Made by a program: the position numbers and the translations under genes. A stretch of DNA of 57,214 nucleotides from positions 15,699 to 72,912 of the forward strand of contig NZ_AXWP01000041.1 of assembly GCF_000482725.1 (NCBI RefSeq). Direction: 5' to 3'. The notes beneath the pieces are model-generated. The model did not search any database. It saw only the letters and a list, made by a program, of their open reading frames with translations, and was not told the origin of the DNA. This DNA comes from Psychromonas arctica DSM 14288 (GTDB lineage: Bacteria; Pseudomonadota; Gammaproteobacteria; Enterobacterales; Psychromonadaceae). This document shows, piece after piece, positions 1 through 8,232 of the stretch (within the stretch, counting starts at the first letter, position 1; each line of letters starts with the position of its first letter).

Positions 1-72
1 TTTTTTGAAATCACATCAACAACAAGTGCTCACACAGATTGTTTGATTAAATTGTTAAAGAGCGTGCCTTGC
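1..72 (-). promoter_or_regulatory. rRNA operon leader with boxA-like antiterminator
   Basis: Read on the minus strand, this stretch runs CGCTCTTTAACA (53-64), then an AT-rich spacer and CTGTGTGAGCACTTG. This closely follows the transcribed leader of E. coli rrn operons (boxA TGCTCTTTAACA followed by CAATCTGTGTGGGCACT). BoxA recruits the Nus antitermination complex. The 16S rRNA gene itself should lie just left of base 1, outside the window. The match is by eye but over several blocks in the right order. Confidence 0.85.
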
Positions 73-85
73 GGCTAGGCGGCGT

Positions 86-113
86 ATATTACGCGCCTTT
101 CGAACATTGTCAA
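86..113 (-). promoter_or_regulatory. rrn P2-type promoter
   Basis: On the minus strand, TTGACA (108-113) is followed after 16 bases by TAATAT (86-91). The boxA-like leader lies about 20 bases downstream. Position and the GC-rich bases after the -10 box fit the second (P2) promoter of an rRNA operon. Confidence 0.8.
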
Positions 114-222
114 CGTTTTAATTTAACTTGATTTCGAAGCGAACTACGAAGCGTTAATACGTTAAAAACTATTCTCAAACTCGGTGGGTAACTTGCGTTC
201 CGCCCCGTGTCTGTGGATGCGC

Positions 223-250
223 ATTATAGGGATCTTGGAAAGGTAAGCAA
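223..250 (-). promoter_or_regulatory. rrn P1-type promoter with GC discriminator
   Basis: On the minus strand, TTGCTT (245-250) and TATAAT (223-228) are 16 bases apart and followed by GCGC. A short spacer plus a GC-rich discriminator is the hallmark of stringently controlled (ppGpp/DksA) rRNA P1 promoters. The AT-rich stretch at about 251-300, directly upstream of -35, could act as an UP element; Fis sites cannot be judged by eye. P1 lies about 137 bp upstream of P2. Confidence 0.8.
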
Positions 251-337
251 GCGTTTTATTGCAATTAAATCATTATTTTTAGTATTTAAAAAAATATGTT
301 CAAATAACAAACAAACGCAGACTTTTTTGCTTAAATA

Positions 338-952
338 TCACTCACACCAGCGCTTACTTGCTTGGTGTTGTATCTTCAAATGATCCATTACTCTCGCGAC
401 CATAAAGTCCTGTAGCTCTTCAATCGTTGTTGGTTGATGATAAAAACCAGGCGCTAAAGGCATAACAGTGGCTCCTAGTTCAGAAAGAGTGAGCATATTT
501 TTCAAATGTAAGGTAGAAAAAGGTGTTTCTCTCGGCATTACAATTAACTGCCCCCTCTCTTTAAATACAACATCCGCTGCACGTTCTATTAAATTATTTG
601 ATAAACCTTGTGAAATTGAAGCAAGTGTTCCGCAACTACATGGACAAACGACCATTTTTTTAGGCGCAGACGATCCTGACGCTACAGGTGAAAACCAGTC
701 TTTTGACGTTAACGCTGTAATTTGTCCTTGTTTACTATCAAAGCGAGTTATTAAAAATTCATTCAACGCTACAATATCGACTGGCCAATCTTCATCAACT
801 TCTGTTTTTAATACTATTTGTGCCGCTTCAGATAAAATTAAATATACTTTGACGTTTGCATTCACCATTGATTGTAATAAACGCAAAAAATACCCACTGC
901 CTGAAGCCCCAGTTACACCTAAAGTCACGGTATCGTTATATTGCATAGTCAT
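338..952 (-). CDS. ubiX: Flavin prenyltransferase UbiX
   Basis: A 204-residue protein of normal UbiX length. UbiX joins dimethylallyl phosphate to FMN to make prenylated FMN, the cofactor of UbiD decarboxylase in ubiquinone synthesis. The N-terminal nucleotide-binding loop VTGASGSGY (residues about 14-22) and the segment VVCPCSCGTLASISQGLSNN (about 101-120) are typical of the flavoprotein family. It lies 13 bases downstream of mpl on the same strand, so the two are probably cotranscribed. The start shown places the Rossmann strand about 10 residues in; an internal ATG two codons later is equally possible. Confidence 0.93.
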   Translation of the reverse strand: MTMQYNDTVTLGVTGASGSGYFLRLLQSMVNANVKVYLILSEAAQIVLKTEVDEDWPVDIVALNEFLITRFDSKQGQITALTSKDWFSPVASGSSAPKKMVVCPCSCGTLASISQGLSNNLIERAADVVFKERGQLIVMPRETPFSTLHLKNMLTLSELGATVMPLAPGFYHQPTTIEELQDFMVARVMDHLKIQHQASKRWCE

Positions 953-965
953 CTATATGTTCATC

Positions 966-2306
966 CTATAATTTATCTAATAATTTTTGGTGAATATTCG
1001 CAAAACTACCATTACTCATGATCAAGATATGATCACTAGGTTTAGCGTATTTAACTAATTGTTCCACTAAGTCATCTATATCCGTTTCTACATTCACTGC
1101 TTTGCCTTGTTCTGCAAACAACTCTTTCATAGACCATTGAATACTTTTATCTTCAAAACAATAAATACTATCTGCCAAAGCCAATGAGTTAACTAATGCT
1201 TCTTTATGTATTCCTAATTTCATTGTATTTGAACGTGGCTCTAACACAGCAATAATTCTTTCATTTCCGACCTTTGCACGTAGACCTGCTAGCGTCGTTT
1301 TTACTGCGGTAGGATGATGAGCGAAATCGTCATACACTGTAATATTGTTAACTTTGCCTTTAATTTCCATGCGACGTTTAATACTTTTAAATTCAGCCAA
1401 TGCTTGAATTGATATTTCAGGAGTCACGCCAACATGCCTCGCAGCCGCAATCGCAGCTAATGCGTTATCAACATTATGGTCGCCCATTAAATTCCAATTA
1501 ACTTGACCTTTTTTATCTCCGTTTAGGTTTACTTCGAACTGCGTACCATCTTCTTTAACCTTTTGTGCAGACCAATTTTCACCTAAATACTCTACCTCAC
1601 TCCAACATCCCATATGTTTGACAGACATTAACGCTTCATCTTTATTTGGGATGAAAACACGGCCAGTACTTGGAACTGTTCTCAATAAATGATGGAATTG
1701 TTTTTTAATCGCATTTAAATCTTCAAAGATATCTGCATGATCAAACTCTAAGTTATTCAGCACTAAGGTTCTTGGGTGATAATGCACAAACTTAGAACGT
1801 TTATCAAAAAAAGCACTATCATATTCATCAGCTTCAATCACAAAAAATGGTGTTTCCCCTAAACGGGCAGATAAACCAAAATTCTCTGGCACACCACCGA
1901 TGAGGAAACCCGGTTGCATATTGGCATACTCTAAAATCCAAGCGAGCATACTAGAAGTTGATGTTTTGCCATGCGTTCCTGCAACCGCTAATACCCAACG
2001 GTCTTTCAAAACATGTTCCAACAACCACTGCGGGCCTGAAATATAAGGTATTTGTTTATCTAGTACGGCTTCTACGCAAGGATTTCCACGGCTCATTGCA
2101 TTACCAATCACCACAAGATCAGGTTTACAATCTAATTGGCTTGGATCAAAGCCTTGAATAAGTTCAATCCCTTGCTCTTCTAACTGTGTACTCATCGGCG
2201 GATAGACATTTTTATCTGAACCTGTGACTTTATAGCCTAAGGATTTAGCAAGAATTGCAACACCGCCCATGAACGTGCCGCAAATACCAAGAATATGAAT
2301 ATGCAT
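966..2306 (-). CDS. mpl: Mpl, UDP-MurNAc tripeptide ligase (peptidoglycan recycling)
   Basis: 446 residues, the usual length for UDP-N-acetylmuramate:L-alanyl-gamma-D-glutamyl-meso-diaminopimelate ligase. It reattaches recycled murein tripeptide to UDP-MurNAc in the cytoplasm using ATP. The N-terminal MHIHILGICGTFMGGVA is the Mur-family Rossmann start, AGTHGKTSTSS (about 109-119) is the ATP-binding loop, EADEYDSAFFDKRSKF (about 158-173) is characteristic of Mpl, and DDFAHHPTA (about 326-334) is the conserved Mur ligase motif. It precedes ubiX by 13 bases. Nothing is missing. Confidence 0.95.
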   Translation of the reverse strand: MHIHILGICGTFMGGVAILAKSLGYKVTGSDKNVYPPMSTQLEEQGIELIQGFDPSQLDCKPDLVVIGNAMSRGNPCVEAVLDKQIPYISGPQWLLEHVLKDRWVLAVAGTHGKTSTSSMLAWILEYANMQPGFLIGGVPENFGLSARLGETPFFVIEADEYDSAFFDKRSKFVHYHPRTLVLNNLEFDHADIFEDLNAIKKQFHHLLRTVPSTGRVFIPNKDEALMSVKHMGCWSEVEYLGENWSAQKVKEDGTQFEVNLNGDKKGQVNWNLMGDHNVDNALAAIAAARHVGVTPEISIQALAEFKSIKRRMEIKGKVNNITVYDDFAHHPTAVKTTLAGLRAKVGNERIIAVLEPRSNTMKLGIHKEALVNSLALADSIYCFEDKSIQWSMKELFAEQGKAVNVETDIDDLVEQLVKYAKPSDHILIMSNGSFANIHQKLLDKL

Positions 2307-2395
2307 GTAACCTCAATATTAGAAATAGGGATAATATAAGGGATGTTATCAAATATTAAACTTAAGTGGTTGTAAGAAAATTAAAAATTGGCAAT

Positions 2396-2426
2396 AAAAA
2401 AGGCGAGCCTCATCATAAAGCTCGCC
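2396..2426 (-). terminator. Rho-independent terminator after ppaC
   Basis: GGCGAGC (2402-2408) pairs with GCTCGCC (2420-2426) across an 11-base loop. On the minus strand the stem is followed by a run of T (complement of A at 2396-2401). It lies about 40 bases past the pyrophosphatase stop. Confidence 0.8.
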
Positions 2427-2463
2427 CTTCAGCATTATTTTTAAGAAAGTTTAAACTATATGT

Positions 2464-3393
2464 TTAACCTTCAAATGCAGCTTGTAAAAAAGGAATAATT
2501 TGTTTTTTACGGCTTACAACACCTGGCAATTCAAACGTATGATCAACCACTGTACTGTTTAAAGCTGTTGCGACTTTGTTCGCATCTTTAGAGATAATTA
2601 ATGCAGTCGTATCTAGTTTATTGATATCAGTTAATAACACTATTGTAGAATGATAGCCTTTATCTGCTTGTAGTTGTCCCATTTCTATCAGCATATCGCC
2701 TTTCTTAGAAAAAGCAGTCTCTAAAGATGTTAATTCGAGTTGTCCAATAGCTAGTTTCTCACCCGCCATTTCAAATACTTTTTGGTCACGTAAAATAAGC
2801 TCAGCAGCCGAAACAGATTTAATATCTGATTTAGCTTCAAATTGAGCTGTTGCAAATGCTTGAATATCGTCAACACCAGCAATTGCTGCTAATTCGTTTG
2901 CAGCAACCACATCCATCTCTGTACAAGTAGGACCTTGGAAGTTAACCGTATCAGATATGATCGCACCCATCATCATTTTTGCTACTGGTGCATCAGGTGT
3001 GTGATTATTAAATTTGTACATATTATAAACAATCGTAGCACTACAACCAACAGGCCAGATCCAACATTCCAGAGGAGTAGAAGTAGTGATATCGCCTAAT
3101 TTATGATGATCAACAATCCCTAAGATCGTTGCTTTCTTCATATCAGCAGTACCTTGTCCCCAATCTGAATAATCTACGATAAAGATTTCTTCACCCGCGA
3201 CTTCAGTACGGATTTCAGGTTGTGGTAAGCCAGATTGTTCTAATAAGAATAACGCTTCAGGGTTGGGCTCGCCTTGTAGAGCAGGGGTTGCTGTTTTGCC
3301 CATTTTATTAAATAAACTTGCAAGGCCGATAGCACTACATAAGCTATCACAATCTGGGTTTTGGTGTCCTAATACAATCATCGATTTATCCAA
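2464..3393 (-). CDS. ppaC: Manganese-dependent inorganic pyrophosphatase (DHH family II)
   Basis: A 309-residue family II pyrophosphatase, which hydrolyses PPi to phosphate in the cytoplasm. Metal ligands are visible in GHQNPDCDS (residues about 9-17), VDYSDW (about 73-78) and the DHH signature VDHHKLGD (about 93-100). The C-terminal DHHA2 domain ends with the SRKKQIIP substrate-binding motif (about 293-300). Family II enzymes are typical of Firmicutes but also occur in Vibrio and related marine genera. It has its own terminator and appears monocistronic. Confidence 0.94.
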   Translation of the reverse strand: MDKSMIVLGHQNPDCDSLCSAIGLASLFNKMGKTATPALQGEPNPEALFLLEQSGLPQPEIRTEVAGEEIFIVDYSDWGQGTADMKKATILGIVDHHKLGDITTSTPLECWIWPVGCSATIVYNMYKFNNHTPDAPVAKMMMGAIISDTVNFQGPTCTEMDVVAANELAAIAGVDDIQAFATAQFEAKSDIKSVSAAELILRDQKVFEMAGEKLAIGQLELTSLETAFSKKGDMLIEMGQLQADKGYHSTIVLLTDINKLDTTALIISKDANKVATALNSTVVDHTFELPGVVSRKKQIIPFLQAAFEG

Positions 3394-4125
3394 TATGTTA
3401 TGAGTTAATTTATAGATAGAATACCTTATCCTGCCGGTTATTTTAAGTATAATTCTTTATCTAATTTAACGTTAATAAAGTTTTTAGTTTTCAGATTGCG
3501 TTAATTGTCTATATTTATACCTTGTCTCGAGCTCATAACCTGTCTAAAACAAACTCTGAGCAGATCTAAAAAATTAAATCGTTATTTCAAATCACTCACA
3601 ACCGACCAAAGAATGTTATCTATCCAAAGCTGATTTTTTATTGGTTTTTGTTGCCCTAGATTCATCTGCTTTTTTTCAAAAGGTCAGAACGCATGGGTTA
3701 GGATCTTTAACTATTGTTAATTATCCTTCTTTCATAGAAAGTACATTGAACATTAATAACACTATTGTGAATGAAAGCAATTGGTGTGCTCACATTTGAA
3801 AAAAACACCAATTAATAGTATTAGATTGAAGCCATATTATAAGATAGTAGCTGATCGCCAGATGATTAATATTAAAACAACTAGAGTGTGTTGTAGCAAA
3901 GCCTACAAACAATAAAAAAATAGATATAAAATTCAAATACCATCAGCTAGCTCAGTAGCTTTTGTGGAGCACTACGTGGTAAACAATGTCATTTAAAGTT
4001 TTGCGATTCATTTATTAAGAAAGCTAAATGAATAAAACCGTTAGCTATAACGCGATAGGAACCAGAAGCCAGAGAGTTGAAATAATTCGGTCACTCTGGC
4101 TTCTGGTATTAGGGTGCAAAGTAAA
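3394..4125. other. 732-bp intergenic region, no recognisable gene
   Basis: AT-rich DNA between the pyrophosphatase start and the dehydrogenase stop. The right edge of it (from 3394) must hold the ppaC promoter. I read both strands and found no coding stretch I recognise. It contains a hairpin at 3779-3813 (AATTGGTGT / ACACCAATT, 17-base loop) and a stronger one at 4061-4107. It may be decayed DNA, since the hydroxyproline locus begins here. Confidence 0.5.
4061..4107 (-). terminator. 14-bp stem hairpin after semialdehyde dehydrogenase gene
   Basis: ACCAGAAGCCAGAG (4061-4074) pairs perfectly with CTCTGGCTTCTGGT (4094-4107) across 19 bases. It lies 18 bases past the stop of the minus-strand dehydrogenase. 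The run of T after it is poor, so it may act as an mRNA-stabilising hairpin or weak terminator rather than a strong intrinsic one. Confidence 0.5.
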
Positions 4126-5697
4126 TTAAATCGATTGTTTACTTATTTGACCATTAACTTGTCTCCAGATACCTTTGGAGTTGTCATCACGCAATACATC
4201 AGGTAGTAATGCTTGTGGGAAATTTTGATATGAAACAGGACGTAACCAACGATAAATTGCACCTGATCCTACCGAAGTACTATTACTCATTGTTGCTGCA
4301 GGGTAAGCTCCCCCATGTACCATGCTGTGGCATACCTCAACCCCCGTTGGCCATCCATTTAATAAGACGCGCCCAACCTTATTATTCAAAATAGTGGTTA
4401 AACGTTCAGCTTGGTCAAAATCTTCTTCATTACAATGAATCGTTGCGGTTAAATGCCCTCTTAATTTTTCACTTAACTCTTGTAACTGTTCATTATCTTT
4501 ACAGCTAATAATAAGTGCTTGAGGGCCAAATATTTCTTCCTCAAAATCTGGATTGTTTAACCAATCTTGAGCTGAAATTTGATACAGCTTAGCTAATACT
4601 TTGCCATCTTCAGCGCGATTGGTAACTTTAGTTATGTTGAGCTCCAACTCCCTCTTCTTACACGATGCAAGATAACTCTGTTTAATACCTTGGGTTAGAA
4701 GAGTATATGGTTGTTGCGAGGCAAGTAGCAACTGTGACTGTTTAACGAATGTGTCAAGTCCTAGCCCTTCAATTGCAAAAATCAATCCAGGCTTGGTACA
4801 AAACTGCCCTGCTCCCATTGTCATCGATAGCACAAACTGTTCAGCTAGTTGTGCTGCATTTTTTTCTAATTGATTTTTAAGTAAATAAACGGGATTAGCT
4901 GAACCAAGCTCGCCATAAAACGGAATCGGCTCTGGGCGAGAAGTTGCAATATCCATTAACAGTCGTCCAACGGTGGTAGATCCAGTGAAGCCAACAGCTT
5001 TAATATTAGGATGCCGAACTAATTCGCTCCCCAGTTCATTCGTTGTGCCTTGTAACAAAGTGAAAACGCCAGCAGGAAGATGACAAGTAGACAACGCCTT
5101 GTTGATGCACTTTTCAACAAGTTCACTAGTACCAGGGTGTGCAGGATGGCCTTTCATTATGACAGGACAACCTGCAGCTAATGCAGAAGCTGTATCACCA
5201 CCAGCAGTTGAGAAAGCTAGCGGAAAGTTGGACGCACCAAAAACAGCCACAGGCCCGATAGCAACATTATGTGAACGAATATCTGGTTTAGCTACAGGTT
5301 GACGACCTGAATCTGCCGTATCTATTACTGCTTGCTGCCAACCTTCATTCAGTAAGTTATTTGCAAACAAGTTTAGCTGACCAATTGTACGACCTAACTC
5401 ACCGTTCAGACGGGCTTCTGGTAGGCCCGATTCAAGTTGTGCTCTACTTACAATTACAGCTCGATTATCCTCTAGCTGCTGAGCAATCGTTTGTAAAAAA
5501 GTAGCGCGCTGTTGACTAGTTGTAGACTTATATTCTAAGAAGCAATCTTGCGCGACTTGTGCAGCATGATTGATGTTAAGCAAAGAATCTTGCTTAAAAT
5601 CGCCAACCAGTTTAGTGCCATCAACAGGATTAACGGCTTGAAAAGTATCTGTAACACGGTTGTTCGCTTTATTTACATCTATGGTAGAGCTCGACAT
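4126..5697 (-). CDS. 2-oxoglutarate semialdehyde (2,5-dioxovalerate) dehydrogenase
   Basis: A 523-residue aldehyde dehydrogenase of the subfamily that oxidises 2,5-dioxopentanoate to 2-oxoglutarate with NADP+, the last step of hydroxyproline (and some sugar-acid) breakdown. Visible residues: oxyanion Asn in ASNFPLAF (N157), cofactor Lys in MKGHPAHP (K182), nucleotide-binding GFTGSTTVG (236-244), general base Glu263 in GELGSANP, and nucleophile Cys300 in GAGQFCTKPG. It follows the hydroxyproline epimerase by 38 bases on the same strand, so both form one operon. Subfamily assignment rests on the GELGSANP and GQFCTKPG motifs plus the neighbours. All catalytic residues are present. Confidence 0.9.
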   Translation of the reverse strand: MSSSTIDVNKANNRVTDTFQAVNPVDGTKLVGDFKQDSLLNINHAAQVAQDCFLEYKSTTSQQRATFLQTIAQQLEDNRAVIVSRAQLESGLPEARLNGELGRTIGQLNLFANNLLNEGWQQAVIDTADSGRQPVAKPDIRSHNVAIGPVAVFGASNFPLAFSTAGGDTASALAAGCPVIMKGHPAHPGTSELVEKCINKALSTCHLPAGVFTLLQGTTNELGSELVRHPNIKAVGFTGSTTVGRLLMDIATSRPEPIPFYGELGSANPVYLLKNQLEKNAAQLAEQFVLSMTMGAGQFCTKPGLIFAIEGLGLDTFVKQSQLLLASQQPYTLLTQGIKQSYLASCKKRELELNITKVTNRAEDGKVLAKLYQISAQDWLNNPDFEEEIFGPQALIISCKDNEQLQELSEKLRGHLTATIHCNEEDFDQAERLTTILNNKVGRVLLNGWPTGVEVCHSMVHGGAYPAATMSNSTSVGSGAIYRWLRPVSYQNFPQALLPDVLRDDNSKGIWRQVNGQISKQSI

Positions 5698-5735
5698 AAC
5701 TATTCCTTAACTATATGAATTACTAATTATTGTAT

Positions 5736-6737
5736 TTATTTCACTTCAAAACCAAATGCATACGGATCATCTTCATCTACCCAAATGGTATTGTGACCAT
5801 ACACTTTTGCCCAACCCTCGATACTTGGATTGATCCCTTGATATGAACCAACTTGAGTGGAGGACTCCACTCGGCCTTTAAACATACTTCCAATAATGCT
5901 TTCATGAATAAATTCCTCACCAACTTTTAACTTACCTTTGGCATACCACTGTGCCATTCTTGCACTGGTTCCTGTGCCACATGGAGATCTATCAATCGCG
6001 CGATCGCCATAAAATACAGCGTTACGAGCTACTGCTTCCGGCTGAGTTGGTTCACCTGTCCATAAAACGTGGCTAACACCATTAACGGTAGGATCTTCTG
6101 GGTGAACACATTTAACTGCTTTATCAACGGCTTCACGCACTAATGGGCTAAGTTGTAGAATTTGATCAGGACTGAAATGCTCTAAGCCTTTATAGTTTTT
6201 TTGTGGATCGACAATGGCGTAGAAATTACCACCATAGGAGACATCAACGATCAGTTCTCCAAGAGTTGGAATATTTATAACTACATCGGTGTGCGCTAAA
6301 TAGGAGGAGATATTGTAGATTCTGACCGACTCAACTTTGCCATTGACTTGTTGATATTCGATCCTTATTTGCCCAGCAGGTACATCAAGAATGAGTTGGC
6401 CTGGTACTTTTGGAGTAATAATGGCATTTTCTATCGCAGAAGTAACAGTACCAATAGTGCCGTGACCGCACATTGGTAAACAGCCGCTGGTTTCTATAAA
6501 TAAAATAGAAGCATCAGCATTACTTGAACAAGGAGGTAGCACTATTGATCCTGACATCATAGAGTGACCTCTTGGTTCAAACATCAACGCTTGCCTTATC
6601 CAGTCAAACTCTTTTAGAAAATACTGTCTTTTCTCACTCATATTGTTACCAATAAGTGTTGGGTAGCCCCCAGCAACTAATCTAACAGGGTTACCACATG
6701 TGTGAGCATCAATACAAAAAAATGTTCCCTTTCTCAT
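5736..6737 (-). CDS. 4-hydroxyproline 2-epimerase (proline racemase family)
   Basis: A 333-residue proline racemase-family enzyme. It would interconvert trans-4-hydroxy-L-proline and cis-4-hydroxy-D-proline by a cofactor-free two-cysteine mechanism. Both cysteines are present: Cys90 in MCGHGTIG and Cys253 in DRSPCGTGTSAR. Two cysteines argue for epimerase/racemase activity and against the trans-3-hydroxyproline dehydratase branch, where the first is replaced by Ser or Thr. The DRSPCGTGT form and the neighbouring pathway genes favour hydroxyproline over proline. It heads the leftward operon and is divergent from the D-hydroxyproline dehydrogenase gene. Confidence 0.92.
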   Translation of the reverse strand: MRKGTFFCIDAHTCGNPVRLVAGGYPTLIGNNMSEKRQYFLKEFDWIRQALMFEPRGHSMMSGSIVLPPCSSNADASILFIETSGCLPMCGHGTIGTVTSAIENAIITPKVPGQLILDVPAGQIRIEYQQVNGKVESVRIYNISSYLAHTDVVINIPTLGELIVDVSYGGNFYAIVDPQKNYKGLEHFSPDQILQLSPLVREAVDKAVKCVHPEDPTVNGVSHVLWTGEPTQPEAVARNAVFYGDRAIDRSPCGTGTSARMAQWYAKGKLKVGEEFIHESIIGSMFKGRVESSTQVGSYQGINPSIEGWAKVYGHNTIWVDEDDPYAFGFEVK

Positions 6738-6835
6738 TTTTACTTTCTCCTTTAAATCACACCTTTCAAAATGTTAAAGCAATGTTAATATATACTATCG
6801 TATATTTTATACAATTATATTTTAGGATAAATGTG
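6738..6835. promoter_or_regulatory. Divergent promoter region with GntR-like half-sites
   Basis: This 98-bp region separates the two divergent hydroxyproline operons. It holds imperfect inverted repeats: ATATAC-TATC-GTATAT (about 6789-6804) and overlapping GTATATTTTATAC (about 6800-6812). These resemble the perfect palindrome at 8099-8124 built on TTGTATACAA, so the same GntR regulator may bind here. AGGA about 8 bases before 6836 is the ribosome-binding site that decides the dehydrogenase start. Confidence 0.5.
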
Positions 6836-8089
6836 ATGAAAAATAATACAGAATTAGACATTATTATTATTGGCGGTGGCGTGGTCGGTTTATGTTGCGC
6901 ATACCGTTTACAAAAGAGTGGTTTGAAAACTCGTATTATCGAGAGTAAAGGTATTGCAGAAGGCTGTTCAAAAGGTAATGCCGGACACTTCGCCACTGAA
7001 CAAATATTCCCATTATCTTCACCTTCACTGCTTCCTCAATTACCAAAAATGCTATTTGATCCTCAGAGCCCTGTATCAATTCGTTGGCGAGATATTCTAC
7101 AAACCATCCCTTGGATGTTTCATTTTTTGTTCAATGCGAGGACGGAACAATTTAATAAAGGAACCTCTGCATTAATAGAGCTCAATAAATATTCACTTAA
7201 TGCATGGCAAGATCTGCTTACGGAAATTGATCAACTCCATATGCTCAAAGATGAAGGTTCTATGTTGGTATTTGAAACAGAGGAAGCCTTTAAAAGTTAT
7301 CGCCCTGTTCTGGACAAACTACTGCTAAACAAAGTTGATGCGATTGTTATTGACGGTAACGAAGCGCGCCGAAAAGAACCCAATTTAAGTAGTAATGTCA
7401 AACACGCGATTCTTTTTCCAAATACAGGGCACACTATTGAACCTCTTGATTTATGCCTTTTAATATCTGAGTCTTACAAAAAAATTGGAGGGGAAATAAT
7501 CATTGATAAAGTTGAGGACATCTCGGCTTCAGAGTCCGGTTGTAGCATGAAAACATTACGTTTAGGGGAGATAAAATCAAACAAAGTGGTACTTGCAGCA
7601 GGAGTATGGTCTGCAAAGTTTGCCAAACAACTCACTAATATTAATCCGCCTCTACTTGCGGAACGAGGTTATCACTTAATGATACCTAAACCGCAACATT
7701 CAATATCAATGGCCATAAGCTCAGCAGAAAGAAAGTTTATTATGACACCAATGAATGGTGGATTGCGTTTAGCAGGAACCATTGAATATGCCCATGTTGA
7801 CGCAGCTGAAAATCCGCACCGCTCCAATATGTTACAGCAACATGCCAACGCGCTTATCCCAAACTTATCAAAACAAAAAGGAACTGCATGGATGGGTTCC
7901 AGACCATCATTACCCGACTCATTACCGGTGATCGATTCAGTGTGTGATGGACGAGTGTTGATGGCATTTGGGCATCAACATTTAGGATTAACTCAAGCAG
8001 CTTTCACCGCTGATTTAATTTTGTCATTAGAGCAAACGCAACCGACAAAAATAGATCTTAAGCCCTATTCCATTTCACGCTTCATTTAA
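6836..8089 (+). CDS. FAD-dependent D-amino-acid (D-hydroxyproline) dehydrogenase
   Basis: A DadA-like flavoenzyme of 417 residues that would oxidise cis-4-hydroxy-D-proline to 1-pyrroline-4-hydroxy-2-carboxylate. The FAD loop IIIIGGGVVGL (9-19) is at the N terminus, and the C-terminal SLPVIDSV...GHQHLGLTQAA segment is typical of DadA/HcnC-type oxidases. The reading frame stays open upstream to 6698, but that part overlaps the divergent epimerase and promoter. ATG at 6836 has an AGGA site and puts the FAD fold at the usual distance. Substrate is inferred from the neighbouring epimerase and semialdehyde dehydrogenase; glycine or D-proline are alternatives from sequence alone. Confidence 0.88.
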   Translation: MKNNTELDIIIIGGGVVGLCCAYRLQKSGLKTRIIESKGIAEGCSKGNAGHFATEQIFPLSSPSLLPQLPKMLFDPQSPVSIRWRDILQTIPWMFHFLFNARTEQFNKGTSALIELNKYSLNAWQDLLTEIDQLHMLKDEGSMLVFETEEAFKSYRPVLDKLLLNKVDAIVIDGNEARRKEPNLSSNVKHAILFPNTGHTIEPLDLCLLISESYKKIGGEIIIDKVEDISASESGCSMKTLRLGEIKSNKVVLAAGVWSAKFAKQLTNINPPLLAERGYHLMIPKPQHSISMAISSAERKFIMTPMNGGLRLAGTIEYAHVDAAENPHRSNMLQQHANALIPNLSKQKGTAWMGSRPSLPDSLPVIDSVCDGRVLMAFGHQHLGLTQAAFTADLILSLEQTQPTKIDLKPYSISRFI

Positions 8090-8098
8090 AAACTCGCC

Positions 8099-8124
8099 AT
8101 TTTATATTGTATACAATATAAAAT
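8099..8124. promoter_or_regulatory. 26-bp perfect palindrome, probable GntR operator
   Basis: The 26 bases are perfectly self-complementary around a core of TATTGTATACAATA. The core TTGTATACAA fits the T-GT-N3-AC-A pattern bound by FadR/FCD-type GntR regulators, and such a regulator is encoded at 13412-14095. It lies about 109 bp before the ABC binding-protein gene and 10 bp after the dehydrogenase stop, so it probably controls the transport operon. Confidence 0.7.
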
Positions 8125-8232
8125 ACTGCTAGGTTTGTTATGAGTTTGTTAACGGACGTTAATAAGTCGAAGGAAAAATACGCTTAAATCCTCTTATAAA
8201 TAAGCGTAAATCAAACAAAATGGAGAAGCTCA

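Noticed and set aside
468-971. 167-codon plus-strand frame over ubiX
   Set aside because: It is the antisense of a clear ubiX gene.
5736-6737. trans-3-hydroxyproline dehydratase
   Set aside because: That branch replaces the first catalytic cysteine; here both Cys90 and Cys253 are present.
6698-6835. N-terminal extension of the D-amino-acid dehydrogenase
   Set aside because: It overlaps the divergent epimerase start and promoter; ATG 6836 has a good ribosome-binding site and a normal FAD-binding start.
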